From Duganella phyllosphaerae (GTDB taxonomy: Bacteria; Pseudomonadota; Gammaproteobacteria; Burkholderiales; Burkholderiaceae_D): a stretch of 64,000 bases of DNA. The stretch lies in contig NZ_LROM01000090.1 of assembly GCF_001758785.1 (NCBI RefSeq), positions 1-64,000 on the forward strand, written 5' to 3'. The notes beneath the pieces are model-generated. The model was not told the origin of the DNA, did not search any database, and saw only the letters and a list, made by a program, of their open reading frames with translations. Below, in pieces: positions 52,969-63,800 of the stretch (position 1 is the stretch's first letter; every line of letters starts with the position of its first letter). Made by a program: the position numbers and the translations under genes.

Positions 52969-52983
52969 TGTAGCATTTTTACA
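52969..52983. promoter_or_regulatory. HexR-like operator 2 upstream of pyk
   Basis: TGTAGCATTTTTACA fits TGTAR-N5-YTACA. Its centre is 21 bases (two helical turns) from that of the first box, so two dimers could bind on the same face. Confidence 0.5.
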
Positions 52984-53076
52984 AAAATCATCGTTAAACA
53001 CTGACATGACAGCGATTTTACTGGTAAATCACTACACGCACGACCGTGCTATTTACTAATCTTTGAGCCAAAAACA

Positions 53077-54294
53077 TTATTGCGCTGCAGCGCGCTGGGT
53101 CAGAATTTCGACCGCAGGCAGGGTCTTGCCTTCCAGGAATTCCAGGAACGCGCCACCACCGGTGGAGATGTAACCGATCTTGTCGGTGATGTCGTACTTG
53201 GCGATTGCGGCCAGCGTGTCGCCACCGCCGGCAATCGAAAACGCCTTCGAGGCAGCGATCGCCAGCGCCAGCGTCTTGGTGCCTTCGCCAAACTGGTCAA
53301 ACTCGAATACGCCGACCGGGCCGTTCCAGACGATGGTGCCGGCAGCGGCAATTTGATCGGCCAGCATGGCCGAGGTTTTCGGGCCGATGTCGAGGATCAT
53401 GTCGTCGTCGGCTACGTCGGCCACGTCCTTGACGGTGGCCGCTGCGGTTGGCGAGAATTCCTTGGCGCAGACCACGTCCACCGGAATCGGCACGGTGGCG
53501 CCGCGCTTGGCCATGATCTCGATGATGGCCTTGGCTTCTTCCACCAGCTCGTTTTCCACCAGCGACTTGCCGATGTTCAGGCCGGTAGCCTTCATGAACG
53601 TGTTGGCGATGCCGCCACCGACGATCAGGTTGTCCACCTTGTCGGCCAGCGCTTTCAAAATCGACAGCTTGGACGACACCTTGGAGCCGGCCACAATGGC
53701 CAGCAGCGGACGGGCCGGGGCGCCCAGCGCCTTGCCCAGTGCGTCGAGTTCGGCGGCCAGCAGCGGACCGGCGGCAGCCACCGGCGCGAACTTGGCGATG
53801 CCGTGGGTGGAGGCTTCCGCGCGGTGGGCGGTGCCGAACGCGTCGTTGACGTAGATGTCGCACAGCTGGGCCATTTTCTGGGCCAGTTCGTCGGCATTCT
53901 TCTTTTCACCCTTGTTGACGCGGACGTTTTCCAGCAGCACCACCTGGCCGGCCTGCAAGCCTTCGAGGCCGGCGCCGTCCACCCAGTTCTGCTTCAGTTC
54001 AACCGGCTGGCCCAGCAGCTCGGACAGGCGCGCGGCGACCGGCGCCAGGCTGTCTTCCGCTTTGAATTCGCCTTCGGTCGGACGACCGAGGTGGGATGTG
54101 ACCATCACTTTGGCGCCAGCGGCAGCGGCGGCGCGAATGGCCGGCACGGAAGCGCGGATGCGCGTATCTTCGGTGATATTGCCCGCATCATCCTGCGGCA
54201 CGTTCAAGTCGGCGCGGATGAACACGCGCTTGCCCTGCAGGGCATTTTGGTCGATAAGATCTTGCAGACGGATGAAGTTCAAAACAGCGGACAT
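53077..54294 (-). CDS. pgk: Phosphoglycerate kinase
   Basis: A 405-residue protein. [17 protein letters not shown] is the N-terminal signature, [13 protein letters not shown] a substrate loop, and [20 protein letters not shown] and [14 protein letters not shown] belong to the nucleotide domain; [12 protein letters not shown] is the C-terminal nucleotide motif. It converts 1,3-bisphosphoglycerate to 3-phosphoglycerate. Same strand as pyk, 211 bases upstream, with pyk having its own control region. Confidence 0.98.
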   Translation of the reverse strand: MSAVLNFIRLQDLIDQNALQGKRVFIRADLNVPQDDAGNITEDTRIRASVPAIRAAAAAGAKVMVTSHLGRPTEGEFKAEDSLAPVAARLSELLGQPVELKQNWVDGAGLEGLQAGQVVLLENVRVNKGEKKNADELAQKMAQLCDIYVNDAFGTAHRAEASTHGIAKFAPVAAAGPLLAAELDALGKALGAPARPLLAIVAGSKVSSKLSILKALADKVDNLIVGGGIANTFMKATGLNIGKSLVENELVEEAKAIIEIMAKRGATVPIPVDVVCAKEFSPTAAATVKDVADVADDDMILDIGPKTSAMLADQIAAAGTIVWNGPVGVFEFDQFGEGTKTLALAIAASKAFSIAGGGDTLAAIAKYDITDKIGYISTGGGAFLEFLEGKTLPAVEILTQRAAAQ

Positions 54295-54386
54295 GGCGAC
54301 CCATTGGTTGAGTGATAAGAAGGCGCTATTCTACCGCAAGGCCGGCGTGATTTAATTGTTATTGAAATACAGGAACAGGCCCTGCT

Positions 54387-54728
54387 TCAAGCAACAAATG
54401 AAGATCCTGCGAGCCGTAACGCCGTGAAACAAACCATGCCGAAAACAATGGTTTCCAGCATATTGCGACGCAGCAAATAATAGATTGTCGCCGCGATACC
54501 GGAGAGCAATTTGATATTGCTCAAGTCAAAAACGATATGGCCGGCAGGCGACAGCAGCAGGTCGGGGCCGATGATGGCCGCCAGTGCGCACGCGGGCGCG
54601 TAGCGCAACATATCCTGCACCCGTTTCGGAATATTGATGTGGTGACCGATCAGCCACAGCGAGCTGCGCGCGGTGGCGGTGGCCAGCACCAGCGCGCCGA
54701 TCACGATCCAGATCTCGAGACCGGTCAT
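54387..54728 (-). CDS. azlD: AzlD-family branched-chain amino acid export subunit
   Basis: A 113-residue membrane protein from the ATG at 54728 (MTGLEIWIVIGALVLATA). It has about four TM helices and the AzlD segments ARSSLWLIGHHINIP and RYAPACALAAIIGPDLLL. It is the small partner of AzlC. The ATG overlaps the azlC stop (ATGA). Confidence 0.88.
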   Translation of the reverse strand: MTGLEIWIVIGALVLATATARSSLWLIGHHINIPKRVQDMLRYAPACALAAIIGPDLLLSPAGHIVFDLSNIKLLSGIAATIYYLLRRNMLETIVFGMVCFTALRLAGSSFVA

Positions 54729-55468
54729 GGCGCCCTCCGCAGCCTGGCCATGACGCTCTCGACCAGCATGGCAGCCGCCATGCCCGCCACCACCGCCACG
54801 AGCAAGCCGAGCTTGTACGGCAGAGCAAACGCCGCCACCGCCACCGCGCCGGCCACCAGCACGCCGCACAGCGCCGGCACGCCAACGATCAGCGGGATCA
54901 TCACGCACACGATGGCCAGCGTGCCGGCAAAGCCCAGGCCCCATTCGGGCGGCACGGCGCTACCCAAAAAGATGCCGATGATGGACCCGACCTGCCAGGC
55001 CGACCAGTTTGGATAAATCAGGCCTTTTAAATAGGACAGCTTGCCGTCCTGCGGGTCGGTCGTCGGATACTTCTGCAGGAACAGGGCCACGGCCAGGTCG
55101 CCCGAGACGTAGCCGAGCATCAGGCGCTGGCGCCACGGCAGGTGGGCAAAGTGCGGCGCCAGCAAGGCGGAGAAGATCACGAAACGCAGGTTGACCACCA
55201 CGGCGGTGAGAAAGATCACCGAGATCGGCGCGCCGGTGGCGATCAGCGGCAATGCCGCCAGTTGCGCCGAACCGGCAAACACCAGCAGCGTCATGGCCAG
55301 CGCCTGCGGCACCGTCAGGCCCGACTTGACCATGGCAATGCCCACCACCAGGCCCCAGGCGGCGATGCCGAACAGGGTGGGCATGCCGGTGCGCACGGCT
55401 TCGCGCCAGGCCTGCGGGTGGTGGCGGTCCATGGCGTTCAAGGTAGGCGAACTGCGAGGGTCGGTCAT
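54725..55468 (-). CDS. azlC: AzlC-family branched-chain amino acid exporter
   Basis: A 247-residue membrane protein from the ATG at 55468; the longer frame upstream lacks support. The signature FAGSAQLAALPLIATGAP and VVNLRFVIFSALLAPHF with several TM helices identify AzlC/YgaZ. With AzlD it exports branched-chain amino acids or analogues. An Lrp-type regulator is often beside such pairs; none is here. Confidence 0.9.
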   Translation of the reverse strand: MTDPRSSPTLNAMDRHHPQAWREAVRTGMPTLFGIAAWGLVVGIAMVKSGLTVPQALAMTLLVFAGSAQLAALPLIATGAPISVIFLTAVVVNLRFVIFSALLAPHFAHLPWRQRLMLGYVSGDLAVALFLQKYPTTDPQDGKLSYLKGLIYPNWSAWQVGSIIGIFLGSAVPPEWGLGFAGTLAIVCVMIPLIVGVPALCGVLVAGAVAVAAFALPYKLGLLVAVVAGMAAAMLVESVMARLRRAP

Positions 55469-55603
55469 GAAGAAGATTGTGGCATTCCTGCCACATGGCA
55501 GGGCTCGCCGGGAATGGAGAGGCGCTATTTTACCGATGATTTTTGCTGGTTGCGCGAATCCGTTAAAATCGTGGTTTTCCTTTGCCTTCGGAGCCCGCAT
55601 AAC

Positions 55604-55807
55604 ATGACCGCCAACACCACCAACGCAGCCGCCGCAGTTGAACTCGACGGCAAAGACCTGCCGGCGCACTGCCCCAACCCGGCCATGCCGCTGTGGTCGT
55701 CGCACCCGCGCGTGTTCCTCGAATTTGACCACCACGGCACCGCCAAGTGCCCGTACTGCGGCACCGCCTATCGCCTGAAGCCCGGCACCGTCGTCGGCCA
55801 CCACTAA
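55604..55807 (+). CDS. Small zinc-finger domain protein (zf-CHCC type)
   Basis: A 67-residue protein. Conserved pattern AHCPNPAMPLWSSHPRVFLE then AKCPYCGTAYRL: Cys/His ligands in the order C..H..CxxC, as in NDUFS6-like zinc-finger proteins of proteobacteria. The cellular role is not established. Upstream lies azlC in the opposite direction; downstream 17 bases later the SnoaL-like gene, probably co-transcribed. Confidence 0.87.
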   Translation: MTANTTNAAAAVELDGKDLPAHCPNPAMPLWSSHPRVFLEFDHHGTAKCPYCGTAYRLKPGTVVGHH

Positions 55808-55824
55808 TCTCCGGACGCAGCCGC

Positions 55825-56253
55825 ATGCCAACCAAACGTGTCAAACAGATGAACGGCAGCGCTGCCGAAACCGAGACCGCGTTCTACGACGCCCTCAACC
55901 GGGCCGACGTCGACGCCCTGATGGCCCTGTGGGCCGATGACGACGAGATCGTCTGCATCCACCCGGGCGGCCAGCGCCTGATCGGCCACGCCGCGATCCG
56001 CACCGCGTGGGAAGCGATCCTGGCCCAGGGGGGCCTGCAGATCATGCCGTCGCAATTGCACGAAACCCATACCTTGATGAGTTCGGTGCACACGGTGGTG
56101 GAAGGCACCACCGCCGCCAGCGGCGAGCCGGCCCACCTGCTCGCCACCAACGTCTACAGCAAAACCCCGCGCGGCTGGCGCATCGTGCTGCACCACGTCT
56201 CGATCGCGCCGGGCGCGGCGCCGGTCGATCCGCAGGCGCAAATCCTGCACTGA
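55825..56253 (+). CDS. SnoaL/NTF2-like fold protein
   Basis: A 142-residue protein from the ATG at 55825. ETAFYDALNRADVDALMALW, DDDEIVCIHPGGQRLIGHAAIRTAWEAIL and VVEGTTAASGEPAHLLATNVYSKTPRGWRIVLHHVS make an NTF2-like cone fold of the SnoaL/DUF4440 group. Substrate unknown; no catalytic residue can be assigned with certainty. It is the second gene of the short run zinc finger, SnoaL-like, YheT-like hydrolase. Confidence 0.86.
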   Translation: MPTKRVKQMNGSAAETETAFYDALNRADVDALMALWADDDEIVCIHPGGQRLIGHAAIRTAWEAILAQGGLQIMPSQLHETHTLMSSVHTVVEGTTAASGEPAHLLATNVYSKTPRGWRIVLHHVSIAPGAAPVDPQAQILH

Positions 56254-56270
56254 CTCTGCAATAATAGACA

Positions 56271-57254
56271 GTGGAATATTCGTCGCCGTTCTGGCTGCCC
56301 AGCGGCCACCTGCAAACCATCTATCCCGCCAAGTGCATCGCCAAGCCGGCGGTGCGGTACCGGCGCGAGCGCTGGGATGCGCCGGACGGCGACTTCATCG
56401 ATATCGATTTCGTCGATGGCCGGCCGGGCCAGCCGATGGTCGTGCTATTCCACGGCCTGGAAGGCTCGTCTGACAGCCACTACGCGCGGTCGCTGATGGC
56501 TGCCGTGGCCGCGCGCGGCTGGTCGGGCGCCGTGCCGCATTTTCGCGGCTGCTCGGGCGAAGCCAACCGCGCGCCGCGCTTTTACCACTCGGGCGACGCT
56601 GCCGAGGTGGACTGGATCGTGCGCAAGCTGCACGCGCGCCACTGCGGAAAATTCTACGCGGTCGGCGTCTCGCTGGGCGGCAACGCCCTGTTGCGCTGGC
56701 TCGGCGAATCGCAGCACCAGGCCGATTTTATCGATGCCGCCTGCTCGGTATCGGCGCCGCTAGACCTGGCGCAAGGCGGCGCCTCGCTCTCGCGCGGCTT
56801 CAACATGGTGTACACGCGCATGTTTTTGCAGACACTGAAACCCAAGTGCATCGCCAAGCTCGAGCACTTCCCCGGCCTGTTCGACCTGGACGCCCTGCAC
56901 GCCGCCCGTGACCTGTACGCCTTCGACAACGTCGTCACCGCGCCGCTGCACGGCTACCGCGACACCAACGACTACTGGGACCGCGCCAGCGCCAAGCACG
57001 TCCTGACCGACATCACCGTGCCCACCCTAGTGCTCAACGCGAAAAACGATCCATTCCTGCCCGGGCGCCACCTGCCGCAACGTGCGGCGTCCAATGTGGT
57101 GCTCGAGTATCCTGATCACGGTGGCCACGTGGGCTTTGCCGTGGGCCGCCTGCCCGGCAAGCTGGACTGGCTGCCACGGCGCCTGCTCCATTTCCTCGAC
57201 AGCGCCAGCGATCAACCGGGCAAACTACAGGACGGACAACTAAAACATGGATGA
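56271..57254 (+). CDS. Alpha/beta hydrolase, YheT family
   Basis: A 327-residue protein with GTG start, because MEYSSPFWLPSGHLQTIYPA is the conserved YheT N-terminus. PMVVLFHGLEGSSDSHYARSL carries the oxyanion hole, and GVSLGGNALLRWLGE has the nucleophile Ser. The C-terminal EYPDHGGHVGF supplies the His; LVLNAKNDPFLP holds the Asp. Family members are poorly characterised esterases. It overlaps the DUF2946 gene by eight bases. Confidence 0.94.
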   Translation: MEYSSPFWLPSGHLQTIYPAKCIAKPAVRYRRERWDAPDGDFIDIDFVDGRPGQPMVVLFHGLEGSSDSHYARSLMAAVAARGWSGAVPHFRGCSGEANRAPRFYHSGDAAEVDWIVRKLHARHCGKFYAVGVSLGGNALLRWLGESQHQADFIDAACSVSAPLDLAQGGASLSRGFNMVYTRMFLQTLKPKCIAKLEHFPGLFDLDALHAARDLYAFDNVVTAPLHGYRDTNDYWDRASAKHVLTDITVPTLVLNAKNDPFLPGRHLPQRAASNVVLEYPDHGGHVGFAVGRLPGKLDWLPRRLLHFLDSASDQPGKLQDGQLKHG

Positions 57255-57840
57255 CATCGTCAAGCAGGCCCTGGCCAAGTGGCCCGACGTTCCCAACTGC
57301 TACGGCTGGCTGGCGCTCGACGCGCGCGGCCACTGGCGCATGCGCGACGAGCGCGCCCAACACCTCGACCTGCCCGGCGACAAGCTCACCAATCCCGCCC
57401 TGGTCGGCTTCATCAACCGCAACTACGCCGCCGACGAGCGCGGCTGCTGGTATTTCCAGAACGGTCCGCAACGCGTGTACGTGCAACTGCAAGCGGCGCC
57501 GTACATCGTGCGCACCGATCCGGCCGCCGGCTGGCTGCTGCACACGGGCGCAGCCATGCCTGCCATCGAGGCGGTAGCGCTGACCGAGACCGGCGCCCTG
57601 CTACTGGTGGGGGAAGATGTGATTGCACAACTGGACGACCGCGACTTCGCCCAAGTGCTGCCGCGCCTGCACTTGCACGGCGCGCCGGTGGGCGACGATG
57701 CCCTGCTGGCATGGCTGGACGCGCCAGGCGCGCGATTGACCTTCGCCGACGGCGAACGTCATATCGACGTCGAACGCGTGGCTGCCGACCGGTTGCAGCA
57801 GCGGTTCGGCTTTGTCAGCGTGCCCAGCTCTCCGGCGTAG
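57247..57840 (+). CDS. DUF2946-like protein
   Basis: A 197-residue protein starting MDDIVKQALAKWPDVPNCYG. WLALDARGHWRMRDERAQH and the segment LVGFINRNYAADERGCWYFQNGPQRVYVQL are the parts I associate with DUF2946. No signal peptide or metal motif is visible. Function is unknown. It follows the YheT-like hydrolase with an eight-base overlap, and its 3' end overlaps the convergent M48 gene by 26 bases. Confidence 0.82.
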   Translation: MDDIVKQALAKWPDVPNCYGWLALDARGHWRMRDERAQHLDLPGDKLTNPALVGFINRNYAADERGCWYFQNGPQRVYVQLQAAPYIVRTDPAAGWLLHTGAAMPAIEAVALTETGALLLVGEDVIAQLDDRDFAQVLPRLHLHGAPVGDDALLAWLDAPGARLTFADGERHIDVERVAADRLQQRFGFVSVPSSPA

Positions 57841-59608
57841 CGTCGGATTTTTGACGCAGTCGCTCGAACGGATCGGTGCTCTGGCGCAGCCGGCCGGACG
57901 GATCGGTCCACTCCCTGTCGGCGCTGTTGCCCAAACCGCCGGTACTGTTGGCGCCACCGTTGACACTGCTGTTGTTGCCGCTGCGTAGCTCCGCCTTGAA
58001 GGCCGGCTGTAACGCCAGGTCTTTCTTGGCCTTGTCCCCCATCGCCTCGCGCTGGCGCGCCTGCCAGTCGCGCTCGCGCGCGTCGATCAGCGCCTGGTCG
58101 TAAAACGAGGCATCGGACGCCTTGCGCGCATAGCCGAGCTGCTCCAGCGCCGACAGGGTGCCACCTTGCAGCATGTACGACTCGGCCAAAGCGATGTGCT
58201 GCAAAGCGATCTTGCCCTGCTTGGAATACACCTGCGCCAGGTAATCGAACACTTCCGGCTCCTCGCGGTAAAGCAGGGCCTGGTCGCGCAGGTAGGCGGC
58301 AGCATCGTCGTACTTGCCGGCGGCGATCATGGCCTCGGCGTACAGGTGCGACACCGTGCGCGACAGCGGGAACTTCTGCTGCGCCGCCTTGGCTTCTTCC
58401 AGGCCCTTGGCGATGGAATCGTGGTCGTCGGACTTGCCCAGCTTGATCTCGATCGAGGTGGTGACAAAAATCGCGTCCGACGCCGGCTTGGGCGCAGCGC
58501 TGAAGGTGCCGGGCGGCGGCGCCTTGTTGAAGGTGCCGCGCGCCTTGTCCAGCCACACCTGGGCATTGGCGGGGTCGCCATTCTTGAGCGACCAGAACGC
58601 CATGCCGTACTGGCCGGCCGTCAGCTGCAGGCGGTTTTCCTGCTTCATCTGTTCTTCGAAAAACTGTTTAGCTTCGGCCATCGCCTGCGAACCCTGTGCC
58701 TGCAACACGCGCGCGCGCGAGCGCACCAGGTAAAAATCGAGGCTGTCGGCACGCTGCTTGTACGGCTGGTCGCGGATGCGCGCCTGGATGTCGGCGATGC
58801 GCTCGGTGGTGAGCGGGTGGGTTTGCAGGTAGGCCGGCACCAGGTCACTGTAATTGCGCGTGGCCGACTGCATGCGCTGGAAGAACGCCACCATGCCGGT
58901 GGTGTCATAGCCGGCCTCGCCCATGATCTGGAAACCGATGCGGTCGGCCTCGCGCTCGGCCTCGCGGCCAAAATTGAGCTGGCGCTGGATGGCCAGTCCC
59001 TGCCCGCCCATGAACACGCCGATGGCCGCATCGCCACCGGCGCGCGACGCCAGCGCCGCCAGGATCATCGCTGCCAGCGGGATCAGCGCATCCTGCTTTT
59101 GCTGGCCGATCGAGCGCGCAATGTGGCGCTGCGCCACGTGGCCGATCTCGTGGCCGAGCACGGACGCGAGCTCCGACTCGGACTGCGCCGCCAGCAGCAA
59201 GCCCGAGTGCACGGCAATGAAACCGCCGGGCAGCGCGAACGCGTTCAACTGGGGATCGCGCACCGCGAAGAAATAATAGTCGTAATTGGCCTCGCCGCGT
59301 GCGCCGGGACGCGCCGCCACCAGCGCATTACCAAAATTGTTCAGGTATTCAAGGATGGGGCCGTCGTCGAGGAAATCGCGGTCGCGGCGGATGTCGCGCA
59401 TGATTTCCTCGCCAATCTTGCGCTCCGAAATGGGCGACAAATCCTGGCGCTCGGTGTCGCCGAGCGCGGGCAAATTGGGGATTTTTGCGGGCGCGAGCGC
59501 ATTTTGCGCGATGGCCATCGGCATCGCGATCAACAAAGCCGCAGCCACCATGCGCACACGCAGGGGACGGCGGGACTCACTGGCAGGGGGGCGGTGTTTT
59601 GAATTCAC
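57815..59608 (-). CDS. M48-family metalloprotease with TPR region (BepA-like)
   Basis: A 597-residue protein from a GTG at 59608 (or 59551-59665 by alternative starts). The signal peptide core is AAALLIAMPMAIAQ. Zinc site VLGHEIGHVAQRHIA (HExxH) near residue 155, with the third ligand in the following REAEREADRIG. NAFALPGGFIAVHSGLL and a Met-rich region fit BepA/YfgC, which helps LptD assembly and clears stalled outer membrane proteins. The C-terminal half consists of TPR-like helices. The Gly/Asn-rich end (NNSSVNGGANSTGG) is probably disordered. It is divergent to moaC. Confidence 0.9.
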   Translation of the reverse strand: MNSKHRPPASESRRPLRVRMVAAALLIAMPMAIAQNALAPAKIPNLPALGDTERQDLSPISERKIGEEIMRDIRRDRDFLDDGPILEYLNNFGNALVAARPGARGEANYDYYFFAVRDPQLNAFALPGGFIAVHSGLLLAAQSESELASVLGHEIGHVAQRHIARSIGQQKQDALIPLAAMILAALASRAGGDAAIGVFMGGQGLAIQRQLNFGREAEREADRIGFQIMGEAGYDTTGMVAFFQRMQSATRNYSDLVPAYLQTHPLTTERIADIQARIRDQPYKQRADSLDFYLVRSRARVLQAQGSQAMAEAKQFFEEQMKQENRLQLTAGQYGMAFWSLKNGDPANAQVWLDKARGTFNKAPPPGTFSAAPKPASDAIFVTTSIEIKLGKSDDHDSIAKGLEEAKAAQQKFPLSRTVSHLYAEAMIAAGKYDDAAAYLRDQALLYREEPEVFDYLAQVYSKQGKIALQHIALAESYMLQGGTLSALEQLGYARKASDASFYDQALIDARERDWQARQREAMGDKAKKDLALQPAFKAELRSGNNSSVNGGANSTGGLGNSADREWTDPSGRLRQSTDPFERLRQKSDATPESWAR

Positions 59609-59696
59609 GGTGCTATGATACCCGCAACCGGGGCCTTGGCGCACCACGCGCTCCCCTTTGATCACCTTGTTGCCACTTTCCTATCCGCACCTTTCC

Positions 59697-60197
59697 ATGA
59701 CCGATAACCTCCCTCCAGCCGACCACCTGACCCACTTCGACGCCAGCGGCCAGGCCCACATGGTCGACGTGGGCGCCAAGGCGCAAACCCACCGCATTGC
59801 CGTCGCTTCCGGCACGATCCGCATGAAGCCGGAAACCCTGGCCATCATCATGGACGGCACCGCAAAAAAAGGCGACGTGCTGGGCATCGCCCGCATCGCC
59901 GCCATCATGGCCGCCAAGCGCACCAGCGACCTGATCCCCCTGTGCCACCCGCTGGCGCTCACCCGCGTGGCGGTCGATTTCGAGACCGACGCAGCCAACG
60001 CCAGCGTGCACTGCAAGGCGCAAGTGGAAACCTTCGGCAAGACCGGGGTGGAAATGGAAGCGCTGAGCGCCGTGCAGATCGGACTGCTGACCGTGTACGA
60101 CATGTGCAAGGCGGTGGACCGGGGCATGGTGATGGGCGAGATCCGGGTGATGGAAAAGCACGGCGGCAAGTCGGGGGATTGGAGTGTGACGAGCTAG
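59697..60197 (+). CDS. moaC: Cyclic pyranopterin monophosphate synthase
   Basis: A 166-residue protein. [41 protein letters not shown] and [26 protein letters not shown] (active-site Lys/Glu region) identify MoaC, part of molybdenum cofactor synthesis with MoaA. No other moa gene is adjacent. The stop codon TAG lies in CTAG, shared with the stop of the convergent cupin gene. Confidence 0.98.
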   Translation: MTDNLPPADHLTHFDASGQAHMVDVGAKAQTHRIAVASGTIRMKPETLAIIMDGTAKKGDVLGIARIAAIMAAKRTSDLIPLCHPLALTRVAVDFETDAANASVHCKAQVETFGKTGVEMEALSAVQIGLLTVYDMCKAVDRGMVMGEIRVMEKHGGKSGDWSVTS

Positions 60198-60661
60198 TCC
60201 GGGTAAGGGCTCGACGCGGGCTGGCCAGCCAGGTCGGTCCAGATGTCGTCCGGCAGTGAGCGGTCGCGCAGGCAAACCCGGTCGTGCTCGGGATAGGTAA
60301 TGCGGTCGACCGGGGCGCGGGTGCCGACCACCAGGCAACGTGTGGGCGAAGCACTGCGGTTCTCCAGGCAATGTCCGACGGCGACGCCGGCCTTGAAGGT
60401 CGCAGTATCACCTGTACGCATCAGTGTCTCGGCCGGCCCTTCGATGACCATGATTTCACCATCAAGCACGTAGACCATCTCGTCTTCGGCGCTGTGCCAA
60501 TGCCTGATCGACGATCTGCTGCCAGGCTGAAGCACCTCGACGAAGGCGCCGAACTGCGACAGTTCGCCCACCTCGCTGATCCAGCGTCGTTGATTCGGTT
60601 CCATGGAGCCTGCCGCCGGGTCGCTTTCGGTCAACAGTTGATCGGGCGTGAAGACAGGCAT
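60194..60661 (-). CDS. Cupin-domain protein
   Basis: A 155-residue protein with AAGGAG before the ATG. The cupin motifs [19 protein letters not shown] and [21 protein letters not shown] (two motifs with His/Glu ligands) make a small metal-binding beta-barrel. The substrate is unknown. It is divergent from the GH2 gene at a 160-base distance. Confidence 0.88.
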   Translation of the reverse strand: MPVFTPDQLLTESDPAAGSMEPNQRRWISEVGELSQFGAFVEVLQPGSRSSIRHWHSAEDEMVYVLDGEIMVIEGPAETLMRTGDTATFKAGVAVGHCLENRSASPTRCLVVGTRAPVDRITYPEHDRVCLRDRSLPDDIWTDLAGQPASSPYPD

Positions 60662-60821
60662 GGATGGGACTCCTTGATAACGTCAACAATGGCAGCGATG
60701 GCTGATTGTAACAACAAGCATCACCCTGCATGACGTAATCATGGCGTTGAGAATTGCCGCCACACCTGTCCGCGCCCGGCTTCGAAGTGATAGTTTCCTT
60801 AATCTCCAAGGAAACCATCGC

Positions 60822-63800
60822 ATGCAAATGAAAAACATACCCTGGCTGGTGCTGTGGTTATTCGTCCTGGCCTTGTTCGGCCAGGCCAGCGCCGCCGATA
60901 TCGTCCCGGCCAAAGACCCCGCCTGGTCGCAGTCCCTCAACGGCAACTGGTCGTTCAAATACCTGCCCTCTCTCGACGCCGGCGCCGATGCGCAGTTCAC
61001 CGCGCCCGGTTTCGACGTCTCGCGCTGGCAGACCATCCCCGTGCCGGCCAACTGGGAGCTGCACGGCCATGCCGAGCCTTCCTATGGTGACGATCTCAGG
61101 GATGGCCTCGGCTTGTATCGGCGTACGTTCACGGTGCCGAAAAGCTGGCAAGGCCGGCGTACCTTCCTGCGCTTCGACGGCGTGGCGTTCGGCTACCAGG
61201 TGTGGGTCAACGGCAAGCTGGCTGGCACGTCATCGGCCAGCGCGTTCAATCGCCATACTTTCGATGTCACCGATATGCTGCAAGACCAGAATACGGTGGC
61301 CGTGCGCGTGACCACCAAGCCGCTCGGTTACGAGTTCGATCTCAACGATGACTGGTCGCTGTCGGGCATTTATCGCGACGTGACCTTGGTCTCGCTGCCA
61401 GCCGTGCACGTGCAGGACTTGAGCACCAGCACTGTCCTGCAAGGCAAAGACGCCCTGCTCGCGGTCAAGGTGCAACTGAGCGCGCCGAGCGCGGCGGTAC
61501 ATGCCGAACTGTTCGATACGCAAGGTAAGCGAGTAGCGCGGCAGGTACTCACCAACCTCGGCACGACAATACGCATCGAGCGGCCGCAACTCTGGAGCGC
61601 CGAAACGCCAACGCTGTACCGCCTGGTCCTCACCGTGACGCAGCAGGGCAAACCCATCCAGACCGTCGAACAGCGCGTGGGCCTACGCGACGTCAAGGTC
61701 GCTGGCAAGCTGCTGCTGGTCAACGGCAAGCCGGTCAAGCTGCGTGGCGTCAATCACCACGATCTCGATCCCGTCACCGGCCGTGCCGTGACCGGGGCGC
61801 AGATGCGGCAAGACCTGGCGCTGATGAAGCAAGGTAATGTCAATTATGTACGCACCTCGCACTACCCGCCCCATCCACGCCTGCTCGAACTGTGCGACGA
61901 ACTGGGCTTTTATGTAATGGACGAAGTGGCCATCGGCCACGGTGAAAAGAACCTCGACAATCCTGCCTACCGCGACAACATCCTGGCCCGCGCCCGCGCG
62001 ACCGTGATGCGTGACAAGAACCATGCGTCGGTGATTATCTGGAGCATCGGCAACGAGAATCCGATCAACGAGTTCGAGATGGACGCCGGCCGGCTGGTCA
62101 AGCAGCTCGATCCCACCCGGCCGATCACGCTGCCCAAGATCGGCAGTTACTTTGCCAAAAACTACGCGCGCATCCCGGCTTTCGTCGACCTGTATTCGCC
62201 GCATTACCCGAGCAACGATACCCTGGCAGGCTACGCCGACAAGCTCACGCGCCCGACCATCCTGACCGAGTACGCGCATGGCCTGGGCCTGGCCAGCGAC
62301 CGCATCCAGGACCAGTGGGCGCTGCTGCAAGCCAACCCGGTGTTCGCGGGCGGCTCGCTGTGGCACTTCCACGACCAGGGCTTGCTGCGTCGCCGGGCAA
62401 CGCCGGTCGATCCCGATCAGCCGACCCAATACGCGTGGCGCGCCCCCCACCAGTACTACGATACCCACGGCCTCGACGGCGCCGACGGCCTGGTCTATGC
62501 CGACCGCACGCCGCAGGTCGATTTCTGGCAGATGCGCAAGGTGTATGCACCGGTCCAGTTCGTCGAGCGCACGGCGCGGGTGGCACCTGGTCGGCAACGC
62601 ATCGCCGTCACGCTGGAAAACCGCTACGACTTCCGCAGCCTGCGCGGCGTCACGTTGCACTGGGCCTTGCAACAGAACGGCGTGACACGCCAGCAAGGCA
62701 AAGAGGCGCTGTCGGCTCCAGCACGCGCTACGGAAGCGACCGCCATCGCGGTGGACATTCCGGCACCGGCCGCATCGCTCACCGACGTGCTGGTCTTGCA
62801 GTTGCGCGCGGTGGACGAGCACGGCACGCAAATCAACGAGCGCAGCTTGCACCTGCTGCGCGCGGAACCGGCACAATTCAACTGGACGGCCACTCCTGTG
62901 GATCCTGTGGCCTCTGTGACTCCTGCTGCTGCTCTTGCTGCTACTGCTACTTCTGCTACTTCTGCTGCCCCTGGTATTGCTGTCACTCCTGCTCCTCATT
63001 CGCCGATACTGGCCGAGGATGCGGACGCAACTTCCGTCACGACCGCGCAATGGATCTTGACCGTGCAGCGCGAAACCGGCGCACTGGCGATCCGCGACCG
63101 CGCCGGCCGGGTGCTGGTCGATGGCATCGTGCCGCATGGCGGACGCCGGTTCACCATGGCCGAGGCGCTGGGCGCGAAAAAATCGGGGACCTGGCCGGTG
63201 TCGATCCTGGAACAGGCCGACCAGCCCGTGATCAAGGCGGAGCGGCTGGGCGAGCGGGTGCGGCTGTCGGTACACGCGACTTACCGCCTGCCGGTACCCG
63301 CTGCGCTGGCAGAGGCGGCGCCGAAAGGCGCAGCCGCTCAGCCGGATGATCTGCTGCCCGCAGGCGAGGCCAACCACATCGCCAGCCCAGGCCGACCAGG
63401 TAGGCCAGGCAACAATGGCGGCGCCGCAGTCGCCAGCGAGCAAGGCCTGGTCGGCGGCTACACGCTCGAGATCGACGGCAAGAGCGCGATCGCCGTCAGC
63501 TATGCGTATCGGCCGCTGGCGCCTGGCGCCATCGTCTCGGAGGCGGGTTTGTCGCTGGTGGCGCCGGCAGGCATGGCCGAGTTCCGCTGGGTGGGGCAAG
63601 GGCCGTATGCCGGCTACCCGGGCAAGGATCAACTGAACGAATTCGGCATCTACCACCTGAACCGCGCCGACCTCCGCTTCCAGGGCAACCGGCGCCAGAC
63701 CGAACTGGCGGTGCTGTCGGACGCCGTTGGCATCGGCTTTGCGCTGGCGCTGCCGGCAGCCGATGTGGCGGTGGAGCGCCACGGCGCACGCACGCTGCTC

